Positions 35,945-46,553 of a stretch of 64,000 nucleotides of DNA are shown here, piece by piece. Both the position numbers and the translations under genes were made by a program. How positions within the stretch are numbered: the stretch's first letter is position 1; every line of letters starts with the position of its first letter. The stretch covers positions 7,698,001 through 7,762,000 of the forward strand of contig NC_084682.1 of the NCBI RefSeq assembly GCF_028389875.1, read 5' to 3'. The notes beneath the pieces are model-generated. The model was not told the DNA's origin, ran no database searches, and saw nothing but the letters and a program-made list of their open reading frames with translations. The DNA is from Rhea pennata (Eukaryota; Chordata; Aves; Rheiformes; Rheidae).

Positions 35945-36183
35945 CCATGCACAAACATGCAAACATGCACCCATGCGCACCCCCATGCACCCACGCACCC
36001 ATGCACCCCCATGCACACCCCCATGCACGCTCGTGCACACATGCACACCCCCATGCACACGCGCACACACGTGCACACATGCACACTCCCATGCACCCCC
36101 ATGCACTCACACACCCATTCACACCCCCATGCACCCACACATGCTCGTGCACACATGCATACACATGCACACACACACACACA
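35945..36183. repeat. CATGCAC-type simple repeat ending in (CA)n
   Basis: Irregular tandem array of CATGCACCCC and CATGCACACCC blocks, passing into CATGCACACACACACACAC at the right end. Confidence 0.95.
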
Positions 36184-36379
36184 CTTGCGAGTTGGCCCGG
36201 CAGCAGTCCCCAGCCCTGCAAGGCAGCAGGTGCTGGAGCTCCTGCCATGGATGTCCAAAATTAGCTGCGCACTCTGCCCTTGCGTTCGAGCAGGACATTT
36301 CGTAGTTGTTTAGTATCAAAAGGTAAAAAAAAGGAGGAGAGAGAAAAAAAAGAAAAGGAAAAAAAAAGCACAAAAGCAG

Positions 36380-36975
36380 TTCAGTCAATGCAAGTCTAAC
36401 TTTATTTGATAACTTGTCCTGCGTAACTCTATATCTATTTTAAGTCATTTTTGATGAGTACAAGTAGCTATGGAAGTTCTGCAATTCTAAGACATCACAT
36501 CTAACTCCTAAAAAAGCAAAATTACCTTTCCCTACGAAGCCTGAATGCGAATCCCACCCTTCCCAGGATCATGGCTCTGCGCTCCCGATTTCACACACCA
36601 AAACATCATTTCCAAAGCGCCCAGCGTTCATTAGCTTACGGAGAAGCGGGAGAAGCTGCCCTCAACTCCCCGGCCGGGGAGCCAGAGCGCGGGTGCCGGG
36701 CGCCCCGCGCCGTCCCGTGCCGTGGATGCTCGGTGCCGCGGACGCCGCTCTTCCGGCCAGGCTCCGGTTACGGCGCCGAGCCGAACAGGTGCCGTTTGGC
36801 GCCCGCGCGCTTATCCCTCGCTCTGACTTCGGAGCATCTTGCAGCACCCGCCTCTCCCGCGACCCTTTTCACCCCGAATCAATCCCGATCCCTTCCCGCC
36901 CACCAGCAACGGATCCGTCCAAGCCGCGCGGCTTCCCGAAGGCCGAGGCGGCGCCGGGGGAACGCGGCTCCGGCG
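36380..36975 (-). other. CUX1: CUX1 CASP-isoform 3'UTR (inferred)
   Basis: Follows the CASP stop codon and runs about 0.6 kb to an AATAAA signal at 36406-36401. The sequence is CpG-rich near the stop and AT-rich near the signal. The end is inferred from the hexamer. Confidence 0.7.
36401..36406 (-). other. CUX1: CASP poly(A) signal AATAAA
   Basis: AATAAA on the minus strand within ATCAAATAAAGTTAGAC, about 570 bases after the CASP stop codon. Confidence 0.7.
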
Positions 36976-37036
36976 TCACTGCCACATGGCGCCGGCGTCG
37001 CCGTCCTCGTGGAACCGGTGCACGTGGTCGGCGTAC
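36976..37036 (-). CDS. CUX1: CUX1 (CASP) terminal exon, stop codon
   Basis: 61 nt after a CCCCCCAG acceptor. It completes the split Lys codon and encodes YADHVHRFHEDGDAGAMWQ to the TGA at 36978-36976. This corresponds to the lumenal tail KFADHLHKFHEN...LWQ of human CASP. Confidence 0.96.
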
Positions 37037-37135
37037 CTGGGGGGAGCCGCCGGCGGGTCAGCCGAACCGCGCCCCTCACCGCGGCCCCCCGGCGCCGGGC
37101 CGGGCCCCCGCGCCCCCCGCCGCCCCCGTACGCAC

Positions 37136-37200
37136 TTTTTGGCGCAGTACGCGGCGCAGTCCCGTCCCACGCTCTCGCTCCAGGCCGTTCTGTAGAGCAC
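37136..37200 (-). CDS. CUX1: CUX1 (CASP) penultimate exon
   Basis: 65 nt, acceptor GTCCCGCAG and donor GTGCGT. It encodes VLYRTAWSESVGRDCAAYCA and K: the end of the membrane span, then the conserved WSES..RDC..CAKK segment. Confidence 0.96.
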
Positions 37201-38434
37201 CTGCGGGACCGGAGAGGCCGTCAGCGCCGCGGCCGGAGCCCCCGCCGGCGCCGGCTTTCCGCAGCCCTTTTGCGTCTCCGCGGAGCAGGAACCTCCCGGC
37301 CATGTAATATTTATGATTTCTCTTTTCTTTTTAGGTTAGCGCTTTAATGTTTAATGACGACAACTTTTTATTTTCTTTGCTCCTCTCCTCACCGAAACAG
37401 CGAGAGGTCGATCTAACTTTGAGAAGAGCGGGATGGAAATATTGTTCCGATTCGTCTTTCATCTCGTTTCACTGTTTAATTATTGATGCTCTTTTTTTCT
37501 TATCCCCCCCCCGTTTTTTTGTTCCCCTTGCAGTGATAGATAACCCCCCCGAAACCGCGCGGGGAGGAGGGAGGCCGCAGGAGCGGCGCGGGAAGGCACT
37601 CACCAGGAAGACGAGGCAGTGCAGGAGCAGCGTGTAGAAGAAGGCGACGGTGCGAGCCGCCTTGCTGGACAGGACGAGCCGCCCCTGCAGCCAGAGCACG
37701 CGGCGGGGGAGAAAACAAAACCAAACCCGTTTTAACGCCGGTCAGCAGGAACGGCGCTGCGGGCACCCAGGCCCCCCGCGCGCGGCCGTCCCCGTCGCGA
37801 GAGCCGCGAGGGCCTGCGGGCATCGCCCCGCCGCGGCCCCCTGAAATTTCTATCCCTGCCCTAAGAACTAGGGATTCGTTACGGACCTAAGTAAATCCCC
37901 CGAAACGCCACGCGGGGCATTTCCGAAGCGCGCTCCGGCCGGGCCGGCTCTGCGCCCGAACGCCCCGGCCCCGGCGGCCCCGGTGGCCCGATGCTCTTCA
38001 CCGTCCCCGAGGAGCGACTCGCCCGGGGCCGGGTTTTTCCAAACGCCTTTCGTTCATTCTCCGTGGTGCGGGCCCGCCACCCGATCCATATTCATGCTGC
38101 CATTTGCTTGGGATTTATGCAAATGGCGACTTTGCCTTCCTTACAGTGTATTTCTGCCTTCTGCTGCGGCCCGCGGTAGCCCCCGCCCCCTCTTTTCTCC
38201 GCCGCTGATTTTTTTTGGAAGGGGGGGGAATAGCAGAACGGGGCAGGGAGGAGGCTTTCTGCCGCTGGCCTCGGTGGTGGAGCGAGGCCACGGCGCAGAG
38301 GCCCAGCTGCCGCGGCGGCGTCCACGGCGGCGCCGGATTCCGGCCGAATTAGCAGACGGGAAGGGAGCGGTCGCTGCTCCCCGGCCCCCCTTGGAGAGGG
38401 GCGCGAGCCCGGCGGAGCCCGCGCCGCTGCTCAC
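37201..38434 (-). other. CUX1: CASP introns 37201-37603 and 37685-38434
   Basis: The first is strikingly AT-rich (about 37300-37500) between GC-rich exons. The second is CpG-rich and contains an inverted repeat with an ATGCAAAT octamer (38099-38127). No other exon was seen. Confidence 0.85.
37604..37684 (-). CDS. CUX1: CUX1 (CASP) transmembrane exon
   Basis: 81 nt, acceptor GGCTGCAG and donor GTGAGT, phase 0. It encodes GRLVLSSKAARTVAFFYTLL then LHCLVFL, most of the membrane anchor. It includes the conserved Tyr and His. Confidence 0.96.
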
Positions 38435-38491
38435 CATGCTCAGCGTGGCTTTGTCCCAGGGGCTGAGGCTCAGGTACTTCCTCTGGCGCTC
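38435..38491 (-). CDS. CUX1: CUX1 (CASP) exon, ERQRKYLSLSPWDK block
   Basis: 57 nt, acceptor CCTCGCAG and donor GTGAGC. It encodes ERQRKYLSLSPWDKATLSM, identical in character to human CASP just before the membrane span. Confidence 0.97.
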
Positions 38492-38589
38492 CTGCGAGGA
38501 AGGAAGCGAGCGGAGGCGGTGAGCGAGGCGCGCCGGGCCGGGGGGCCGCGCGCCGGGGCGGGGGGCCGCGCGCCCGGCCCTTTCCCTAC

Positions 38590-38673
38590 CTTTCGGCTGA
38601 AGGAGGAGAAGGGGTCGAGGCGCTCTTCGTACTGGGAGGAGTAGCGCAGCTCCGTGTCGTCCCGGCTGCCGCC
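38590..38673 (-). CDS. CUX1: CUX1 (CASP) exon, DDTELRYSSQYEERLDPF block
   Basis: 84 nt, acceptor CGCCCGCAG and donor GTAGGG. It encodes GGSRDDTELRYSSQYEERLD then PFSSFSRK. The intron to the next exon is only 98 bp. Confidence 0.97.
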
Positions 38674-40445
38674 CTGCGGGCGCACGGGGGGCCGGGTGAG
38701 CCGGGGCGGGCGCCCGCGCTCCTCCCGACGGACGGGATCGCCTTGGCCACGGGCAGGGCCGAGGGCGCTGGGGACCCGGCTGGGAGGAGGGAGGCGGCGG
38801 CCGAGCGGGGGGACGCGGCGTTGGGACGCGCTGCTGTTACCAGCCGCGGAAACGGGGGGCACTCCGTGAAGGAAGTGCAACATTTAGACGGCTCCGAACC
38901 AGCGCAACTCGCGCGCTCCTGCCCGGCTGCGCTCCGGCAGCGCCGCGCACAGCTCCGGCCCAGCCACGATCCCGGGCTGAGGCGAGATCCCGATTTGGGG
39001 GCTAGGAATTCCTTACGCCCCGGCCTTACCGAACGACCTCTGATGATTATTTTTAACTCGTTACATGCCCGACTGGGTTCCCAGTTACGTAACCCCCCCG
39101 CCCCGTGCTGACGCGTCGAAGGCTTTCGCCCCCTCGATCACGGGAATGCCTCGGGGGGATACGCGCCCAGACGGGACCTGCCACGGGAGAAGCAGGCAGA
39201 AACGCCAGAGGGGCCGACCCCGTTCCACCACGGGGATATAAATAAAAACGCCACATAAGGTCCTGGATGCCTGCAGGAGTCCCCCACCCCAACGAGCTAT
39301 CAACACATCAGCCAGTGAAGCGGACCGAGCCCCCGCGGCGTGGAAAGGCGAGCGCTCTGGGGAGAACTGCGGTACCGTCGCCACCGTCGTTTTCAGTTAT
39401 TAGAAAAGCCTGGGGATGCGATAGCCCAGCTCAAACCAAAGAAACGGCTGCAATCGGCCGTCTGAACTTGCTTGGTGGCCAAAGCTGGGGCTCTCCTGCC
39501 ACCCATGCTCAGGGCATCTCCGGGGATGAAGCCTCGTGGGAAGCAGTGCATGCAGAGGCGGTCCTGGGCAGCGGTGCCCACACCGCAAACCCGGCGTCCT
39601 CGCGGTACCTGGCTGGCCCTGCCCTGGCTCAGGGCTCCTTTCTGTTCCCAGGACCGGCCTTGGTGGCCCAGGAGCAAGGGAAGCAGAGGAGCTCTCTCTG
39701 CTGGTCACGAGAAACTCAGGCTACGAATGTGCCAGATGGGTTTGTGGGTCAGGCGAGCGGGGGGGGGGAAAGGCGAATTTCGCAGCTAATCATGGGCAAT
39801 TGGACACGGTGCGCGGGAAATCAGCTGCTGCTTTCAGTCGGCCCCACAGGAGATACAGTGAAAGGTGCCGAAAACTGGTGACTAATGCACTGGGAACGAT
39901 GCCCGATGCCCGTCCACCACAGACACGGCTACGAGGTCTCCTAGCCCAGCTTGTGAGACGGAGAGCTTGCAAAAGTAGCACAGGTCACTTCCAACCGCCT
40001 GATACAACCCTCAAACAGTGAGAATGAGTCACTACATGAAAGACTGAATTGTTTTTCAGCCTCTAACTATAGGGCTTTGTTGCCGGAGGTCCCAGTTTAA
40101 CGACGTGCTCTCCAGTCAACCTGGAGCATCTGTAGCTCACCAGCTGGAAAGCAGTCGTGGGAGCATCAAAGCATCTCCTAGGGGCTCTTTGAAATAAAGT
40201 TTCTAACATCAAGGACGTTGGACACACTTCAATACAGTTAAAAAACTGCCCCTATGGGAGAGGGGCTGGGTACCTGCTCCTCTAGAGGGAGCGCTGAGCC
40301 CCTTCCCACTCCAAACACTTCATGCCAGATGTGTGTGGGTAACTTGCAATTTCCCCACCACTCCCAAACACTCAGGGCGGTGGTCTAAGTTTGGGGGATC
40401 TCTGCCTAGAGTAGCGCGAGCCCAGCCAGCAGGACGGCCACTCAC
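38674..40445 (-). other. CUX1: CASP intron 38674-40445
   Basis: GC-rich at the left end, ordinary elsewhere. A plus-strand GGGGATATAAATAAAAA stretch lies near 39231. No exon or clear transposon was recognised. Confidence 0.85.
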
Positions 40446-40562
40446 CCGGCCAGGATAGCTCTGGAGGAACTTGATCTTCTCGTAGAGCTTGATGTTGTCA
40501 GCCCGCAGGTTGTCCAGCTCGCTCTGCAGAGCGTGCACCGTGTGCTGCATCATGCGGTTCTC
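40446..40562 (-). CDS. CUX1: CUX1 (CASP) coiled-coil exon
   Basis: 117 nt, acceptor CCCTGCAG and donor GTGAGT, phase 0. It encodes ENRMMQHTVHALQSELDNLR, ADNIKLYEKIKFLQSYPGR: the last coiled-coil segment of CASP. Confidence 0.97.
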
Positions 40563-41819
40563 CTGCAGGGCAGAGCAAGGGGGATGCCATCAGGGCCTGG
40601 CAGATGTGCAGGGATGGACCTAACCTGGTATGAGGGAGATGGGGGTGTCTGCTGCAACCCAGGAGGGCTCAACCCAATGCTAACAGCCCTGCTCCACAGC
40701 TAGTTCCCCCTCCTGACTGCAGCTTCAGAGCCAGTACCTTGAGCACAGGTCTGAGGAGCATAAGAGTGGGGTGGCCAGATACCCAAGGTCCTCACCATAC
40801 AAACTTGGGTGATTTGCTAACAGTCCCTGTAAAACCATGCTTGCTGACAGAGCTTGCAGAGAAGCTAATTAAATCGAGTCATGCTGCTCCAGTGGCACTG
40901 GGAGATGACCAGGCTATTTATTGATCTAAAATCCCCAGTAAAAATCCTTCACGTCACGGGTACAAAGCTGCATGGCTTAGTTGGCTGTGTGGCATCTCCC
41001 CCGAACCGACCACGCCGCTGGTTTGGTCGGGCCTGGCAGACAACGGAGATGCAGTGGCAGCGGGGGGGCCCGGTGCAGAGCTCCCAGGCCGTGGCGTTTG
41101 CACCCGGGATGAGAAACGAGGGCAGGAGAGGAAACGCTGAGATGCAACCCGGTACCGTCGCAGCAAGCTGGGGCACCTTGTTCACAACCTCACTGTCCCC
41201 TCTGGGCAACCTTGCTCCTAAATCACTCCTGCCTCCCTCCCTGCAGGGCTGGAGAAAGGCCGGGGACTGGCTGTAGCCGTCCCCCAGGGAGGCACAAAGC
41301 CCACCCACCCGCTTCCCAACACCAACGCTTCCAACACCCACAGAGGCTGTCTTGAACCGCTGATAGCTGTAGAGCTATTGGGTAACACTCTGCCACATTC
41401 TCCCTACGTGCCCTTTAGGAGGAACTGCAACAGCAGGACGAACTCAGACCGGTCCTTCAACAGGAGCAACGCTGAGGGTCCGGAGAGGAGGTTTTGGTCT
41501 AGGAACCCGCCAATACCAGAATATACTTTTCTCTCTCCTGCAGCAGTAGGAGATGGAGGTAAATGGAGTACCAGCCCTCGGAGACGAGCACGGGGCGCAG
41601 GGCTGGGCCGTGCTGACCCAGCAACGGCGTGGGAAGGTGGCACCGCTCCAGCGCTTGGCTGCCAAGCGGACGTGGCGTTCATGGACGCACATTCAGCAGA
41701 AAACAGGCTACGGAGGCCCTGGCTTTTGTGCCGGGGCATGAAACCTGCCTGGCACACTGTTGGAGGGCTCAGAGAGAGCGCGGCAGTGCTGCGCGGCCGG
41801 CCGGCCCCAGCCAACGTAC

Positions 41820-41932
41820 CCCTTCCAGCTCCTGGTTCCTGGCCCGGAAGCGCTCCCGCTGGCTGGAGATGATGGACAAGAGTGAGTCCATCTGCCCCTC
41901 CGGGAACGATGTGCTGGGGGGCGGTGGGTGAC
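41820..41932 (-). CDS. CUX1: CUX1 (CASP) exon, LLSIISSQRERFRARNQELE
   Basis: 113 nt, acceptor CTCCTCAG and donor GTACGT. It completes a split Gly codon and encodes HPPPPSTSFPEGQMD, then LLSIISSQRERFRARNQELE and G. The N-terminal part is variable; the rest is highly conserved in CASP. Confidence 0.96.
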
Positions 41933-42739
41933 CTGAGGAGCAAAGCTCAGCATGAGAGATGAGTGGGCAGACAGCCACCGTCCCCCAAAGAGCAACCAGG
42001 GCTTGTCTGAGGTCCCCCCAGCGTGTGGGTGGATCTCATGGCCATCACACTCGTGCCCACAGGGGTTACAACAGGGCTCTGCAGCCACCACCGCAGGGTC
42101 CTGCGCGCAGCCAGCAAGCGCTCTGGCTGACTGGCTGAGCCTCCCCGTCCGTCCTAGCAGCGGGAGGCATCTGCCGCCAAGGAGAAACGTGTCCTAGGAG
42201 GCAGTGACTCAACCCGTCTGCACAGATGGACTATTCATAGCACAGGATGGGTGGCTGCAGGTTATTTGGCTTGGTGGAACTGTTGCCATGATATTGTTTA
42301 TTATGTGTTTTCAAAACCTTTCAAAACAAAACAAAAAAAAAAAAAGAGGGAAAGGAAGCGGGTTCTCCTCCAGAGGAGCCAGCCGTCATTATTGGTTTGA
42401 TTCATTTTCTCCAGCAGGCTGCGGAACAGGAGCCAACGTAAAGAGAACATTTAGCTCGCTGGCTCCAGAGGTGAGTTTGGGGTGGAAAGCTTAGGAGTCA
42501 GAGCACAAGGAGCTGGGTTCAGCCTGGATGTGCGGGCTTGGCATGCATCTGCTGCATGGTCTTGGTCTGTGGGGCAGGAGAGCGTGTAGAGGAAGGCAAA
42601 TCACGCTGAACATGGAAAACCAGTCAACAAACAACAGGCTGAGCAAACGACATCCACGCTCAGGAACATCTGCCTACTGCTCATCTTGTGCCGGTGGAAG
42701 AGGTGACCGGACTCCGCCACAACCACCCCAGCCTCTTAC

Positions 42740-42806
42740 CGTAAAACAGAGCCGTTGCCTCCTTGATGGGCTCAGGAATCTTCTCCAGGCTGTGGACGGC
42801 TGCGCC
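42740..42806 (-). CDS. CUX1: CUX1 (CASP) exon, LEKIPEPIKEATALFY
   Basis: 67 nt, acceptor CTGCCCAG and donor GTAAGA. It encodes GAAVHSLEKIPEPIKEATAL then FY and the first base of a Gly codon. Confidence 0.96.
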
Positions 42807-43176
42807 CTGGGCAGCATGAGAACAGATTAAACGCTTCCCACCCGTACCACAGTGCACGAGCAAAGCAAGTCCTCCCAATGCTCCCCTTGGGTCCCCGCTA
42901 CGGCCCGGACACCTGGGGCGCTGGGGGATGCTTCGCTCTCAAACAGGCCCCAGACAAGGCTCAACGGCTGGGACAGCACAGAAGCAGCTTCAGACTGTGC
43001 AAATAATCATTTCAATTACGTCCATGAGCAAGCAGAGCAAATACCAGATGTGATCCCTCCAGCGCGCAGGGGAGGCCGGTGCTTGACCCTCGAAGCCTGT
43101 CCCATCCCCGGGGAGAAGGAAGAGGAAGAGAAGGGCTGGCTGGTGCCGGGGCCTACCGCAGCGCGGGGGGCATTAC

Positions 43177-43313
43177 CTCCGCATCCGGGCGACGCATCGC
43201 CGACAGGGCCTGGATGGTGCTGAGGTCCTGCTCCAGCTTGGCCACGAGCTCCTTCTGCTCGGCCACCGTGGAAACCGTCTCTGTGAGCTGGATCTGCAGC
43301 TCCGTGCAGCGCA
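43177..43313 (-). CDS. CUX1: CUX1, first CASP-specific exon
   Basis: 137 nt, acceptor TTTTGCAG and donor GTAATG. After completing a split codon it encodes RCTELQIQLTETVSTVAEQK, ELVAKLEQDLSTIQALSAMR and RPDAE, matching the human CASP stretch RCAELQ...LEQDLSIIQ..RPDAE. In human CUX1 this is the exon joined to exon 14 when the CDP exons are skipped. Confidence 0.95.
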
Positions 43314-46300
43314 CTGCAAAACAGAGCCCGAAATGCAGGGGCGTCACCCACCCGCGTCCCCTTCGCCCTCCCGGGGTGCCAGTGTCCCACGCGCGCACAC
43401 GCAGCCCCACGCGTGCAAAGCTGGGGGCAAGCCTATTGCCAAGCACGGGGCAAAGGCACCCCAGGCGCTGGCTGTCGCTCTTTGCATGTGTTTTGCCCAC
43501 TTTGAGCTGAGACCGTTCTGAAGCGGCCGCGGTGGGAATTGCTGCTCCACGACACGTGCCTTTAACCCAGAAGTTCTGCTGAGGGAAGGCCGAGACTCTG
43601 CAAAGTCCCTGCCCGCAGCACGAAAGCAACGTTCAAATGAGCCCGTCTCCTCCGCATCTCCGTCCCCGTTTCGGGAGCTGGCAGAGGGGCTGGCTGCAGC
43701 GGGGGCCGGAGCGGGCCGGCTCCCGGCAGGGCTCGGGCGCAGCCGAGCCAGCCCCAGGGCCGCCTGACACCTTGGGGCCCCTGCTTGCCCCCATTGCCAC
43801 GCACGAGCCACCTTACAGCTGCCCCCAGAGCCAACCCGCACCGCGGGCGCTTGCTGAAGGCTCCCGGAGCAACACAAACATCTCCAGCTCCCTTCATGTA
43901 ACCCCCCAGCCCAGATGCAAAGCGAGGCAGAGACATTTCTGGGCAAAAAAAGAACTACGGAGGGAGGAAAAGGACCAGCACGGTAGTACACGCTCCTTGC
44001 AAGATCTGCAACTCCAACCACACCTAAAGACCGAGCATCGGCAACAAGGATTCTCATCCTACAGTGGAAATCCTGCTTCTCCTTCCTCCCTTGTTCCTAG
44101 CAAAACCTTGTCCTCCGTCTGGCAGAAAGTTCAGCTCAGATAAAGATTTAGACCTGCGGTTCTACACTGCCAGGACAGCAGGATGCGTCCCTCCGTGCCT
44201 GTATTTCCAGGTGGGTGAAAGCTCAAGTACCAGCTGCTCACGTCCCTCCCTGCTCATTCCCCATCGTAATTATCCCCCTGAATTCCAGACAGCTACAAGG
44301 TAAAAAAAAAAAAAAAGAAAAAAAAAATCCTCATTTATCAACAGCCAGTGAGCAAGAAATGCAAAAGCCGCCTGGGAAGGAGCCGGGCTGGGGGGAGAAG
44401 TCGGGGCAGACTGTTACACCCACGGGCCTTTCCACCCCCTCCGAAGGCTTCAGACAAGAAGGTGCAAAGTGCACGGGGCAGATCCCAGCGCACCGGTTCC
44501 TGCCGGGCTCGGAGGCGCCCGACGCGGGGAGCAGGAGCGGGCCCCTCCGCGCAGCGCGGGCGAGCCGCGCGGCAGACCCGGCGCTGGCGCCTGCCGGCAC
44601 CGTGCCGCAGCGGCGCCGTGCTGGGAGGTTTGGATTAGGAGGCACCAGCGACAGCGGTTCAAAGAGGAGTCATGCCGAAAGCAAACCCTGCTTTCCCGCG
44701 GAGCCGGGGCTCTGTTAGAGCATGTTTTTATCTTTTTTTTTGTCTGAAATGTAATTTTTACATTATTTGTACGAGACCAAACCTGTGTGCAGGGAAAGGC
44801 GATAACACATACTTTGGACACAACACAAGGACTTTTTTTGTGTGTATGTGTCTGGAATCTATGTATCTGCATCTTAGGCCCCAAATCAAAGGCTCAGAAG
44901 AGACCCACCAGCAGCTGCAATGAACGCGCGCTCCCACTGGAGGTCAGTGTTCCTCAAGAAATGGGGAGTCACTGTGCGTGCCCAAAACACGGGTGGCCTG
45001 ATGCAAAGTATTTGCATTAGTAAGGCTTGGAAAGAAGAAAACCTCTTCCCTACGGTTAATTATTTAATTGACTGTCTCTTCAAATTTAATTGGGAAGCGA
45101 TTACTAGCCAAACATGGGCTGTGGGGCCCAATTCTGCACAAGTCAACTCTGACGAACTCACGAGGGACCCAAAGCTCGGCTGCGGAGTCTCCGGGGACCG
45201 CGAGCCGCCTCGGAGCGGAGCCGGGTGCCCTCCTCCAGCCGGGAAATTTCAGCAAAACTACATTTTGACACCCTATTACAGGCAAATCGGAGACCCGGAG
45301 TGGAAGCTTTCCCAGCTCCTGAGTTTGCCTTAAATTATGTTTATACACTTGAGTTAAATACACTGAGTTTTTCAGTTTGCTTAGGAGAAAAAAGGTCACC
45401 AAAGAAACAACTGTCCCCATTTTAGAAAAGACACGTCCTTCTTTTGCTTGGGTGCCAGGTCCTTGGCTCTGGCCCATCAGTCTTCCATAAACCTTCCACG
45501 AAAACAAAAAAAGACTGGAGCCACTTCTAATACAGAAAGCAACTGAAATGCATAGAGCTTCCATCTGATCTCCCCTTCCCACAGGTGTACTTTTTTAATA
45601 ATAACTTTTATTTATTTTTTTAAAGGGTAGTTGCCACCTGCAATCTCATCACTTCTCTGCAAATGATCCTTAACCTCCAGCGGTAGGTAGATGTTCTCTC
45701 CTAGGAAGTCAGGTCATTTTAAACATTGAGCTTGAGCAAAAGAATATCTGCCTTTGTCTTCTCTAAGCTGCTGTGCTTGAAAAACCTCTCTCTGACCCTT
45801 CAGATGTGCAAATACATCAAAAACTGTTGAAGATGGAGAGATACTGCAGAAGATAATGGGACAAAGAAGGTGAAGCCCTAAGGAAACTACAATTTTAAAT
45901 CACACTTCTTTATTCTCAAACTCCCTCCTCTCTGACTTTTGAGGCAATGGAGGAACCATCTCCAATTTGCAAGGCCCAACATTTCCATTTTTTCATGAAG
46001 AAAAGTGATGAACTGCAGCAACTGAACAACCCAACAGAGGCAAAAGTTATCAGCCCTGCCTGTGACCTACCACTTCAGGCATCAGTGCTGCTCAGCACAG
46101 GAAGGGTTGGGGTTCCTTGCCAGCCCTACCTGATACAAAGAAAAGCAGCAGCTGAGTCTGAAATACTAGTGGAAAAAAAAAATCTTTTGCTTTCCCAAGA
46201 GTCCTTGGCAAGGTGACAGAGCAGATAGGAGCCGAACTAAGAGTCTTCCATGGGGCACAAGTGAAGTTATTAGGCAGCGGTTGGCTAGGTGAACTTGTGC

Positions 46301-46490
46301 CTTCTTGATCAGGATTTACTTAATTCACACCCCGATGACACCAATTGTAAATTTTTGAACTTCCATCTGGCCTGACCACTCCATAACACATTGATCATTA
46401 TGAAATTTTCATGGTGTCTGACAACAGGCTCCCAGGAGTATGACACAAACCACCTACACAAACACAGACGGGACATGCAAGTCCCCAGTG

Positions 46491-46553
46491 CAACCACTGA
46501 GCTATGGCTACCAACCATGAAACTACAGCTACCAACCACTGAACTTTGGCTAC
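46491..46553. repeat. Three-copy 21-bp tandem repeat
   Basis: Three adjacent 21-bp units beginning CAACCA and ending GCTAC (46491-46511, 46512-46532, 46533-46553), each differing by a few bases. Confidence 0.85.

Larger units (their letters stand above)
40563..43176 (-). other. CUX1: CASP introns 40563-41819, 41933-42739 and 42807-43176
   Basis: Ordinary intronic sequence with a poly-A stretch at about 42330-42346. Open frames on either strand have no family signature. Confidence 0.85.
36380..43313 (-). other. CUX1: CUX1, CASP-specific 3' module (nine exons)
   Basis: Nine exons splice in phase to the last 259 residues of CASP, the Golgi product of CUX1. It has coiled-coil heptads (TELQIQLTETVSTVAEQKEL, MDSLLSIISSQRERF, LQSELDNLRADNIKLYEKI), then the conserved juxtamembrane block YSSQYEERLDPFSSF..ERQRKYLSLSPWDK, a single membrane span near TVAFFYTLLLHCLVFLVLY, and a short lumenal tail ending AMWQ. 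The membrane Tyr and His are features shared with the yeast homologue Coy1. CASP is a type IV Golgi membrane protein that interacts with golgin-84 in intra-Golgi transport. Human CUX1 also uses nine exons (25-33) for this part, so the set looks complete. Its upstream shared exons (1-14) lie outside the window. Confidence 0.97.
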
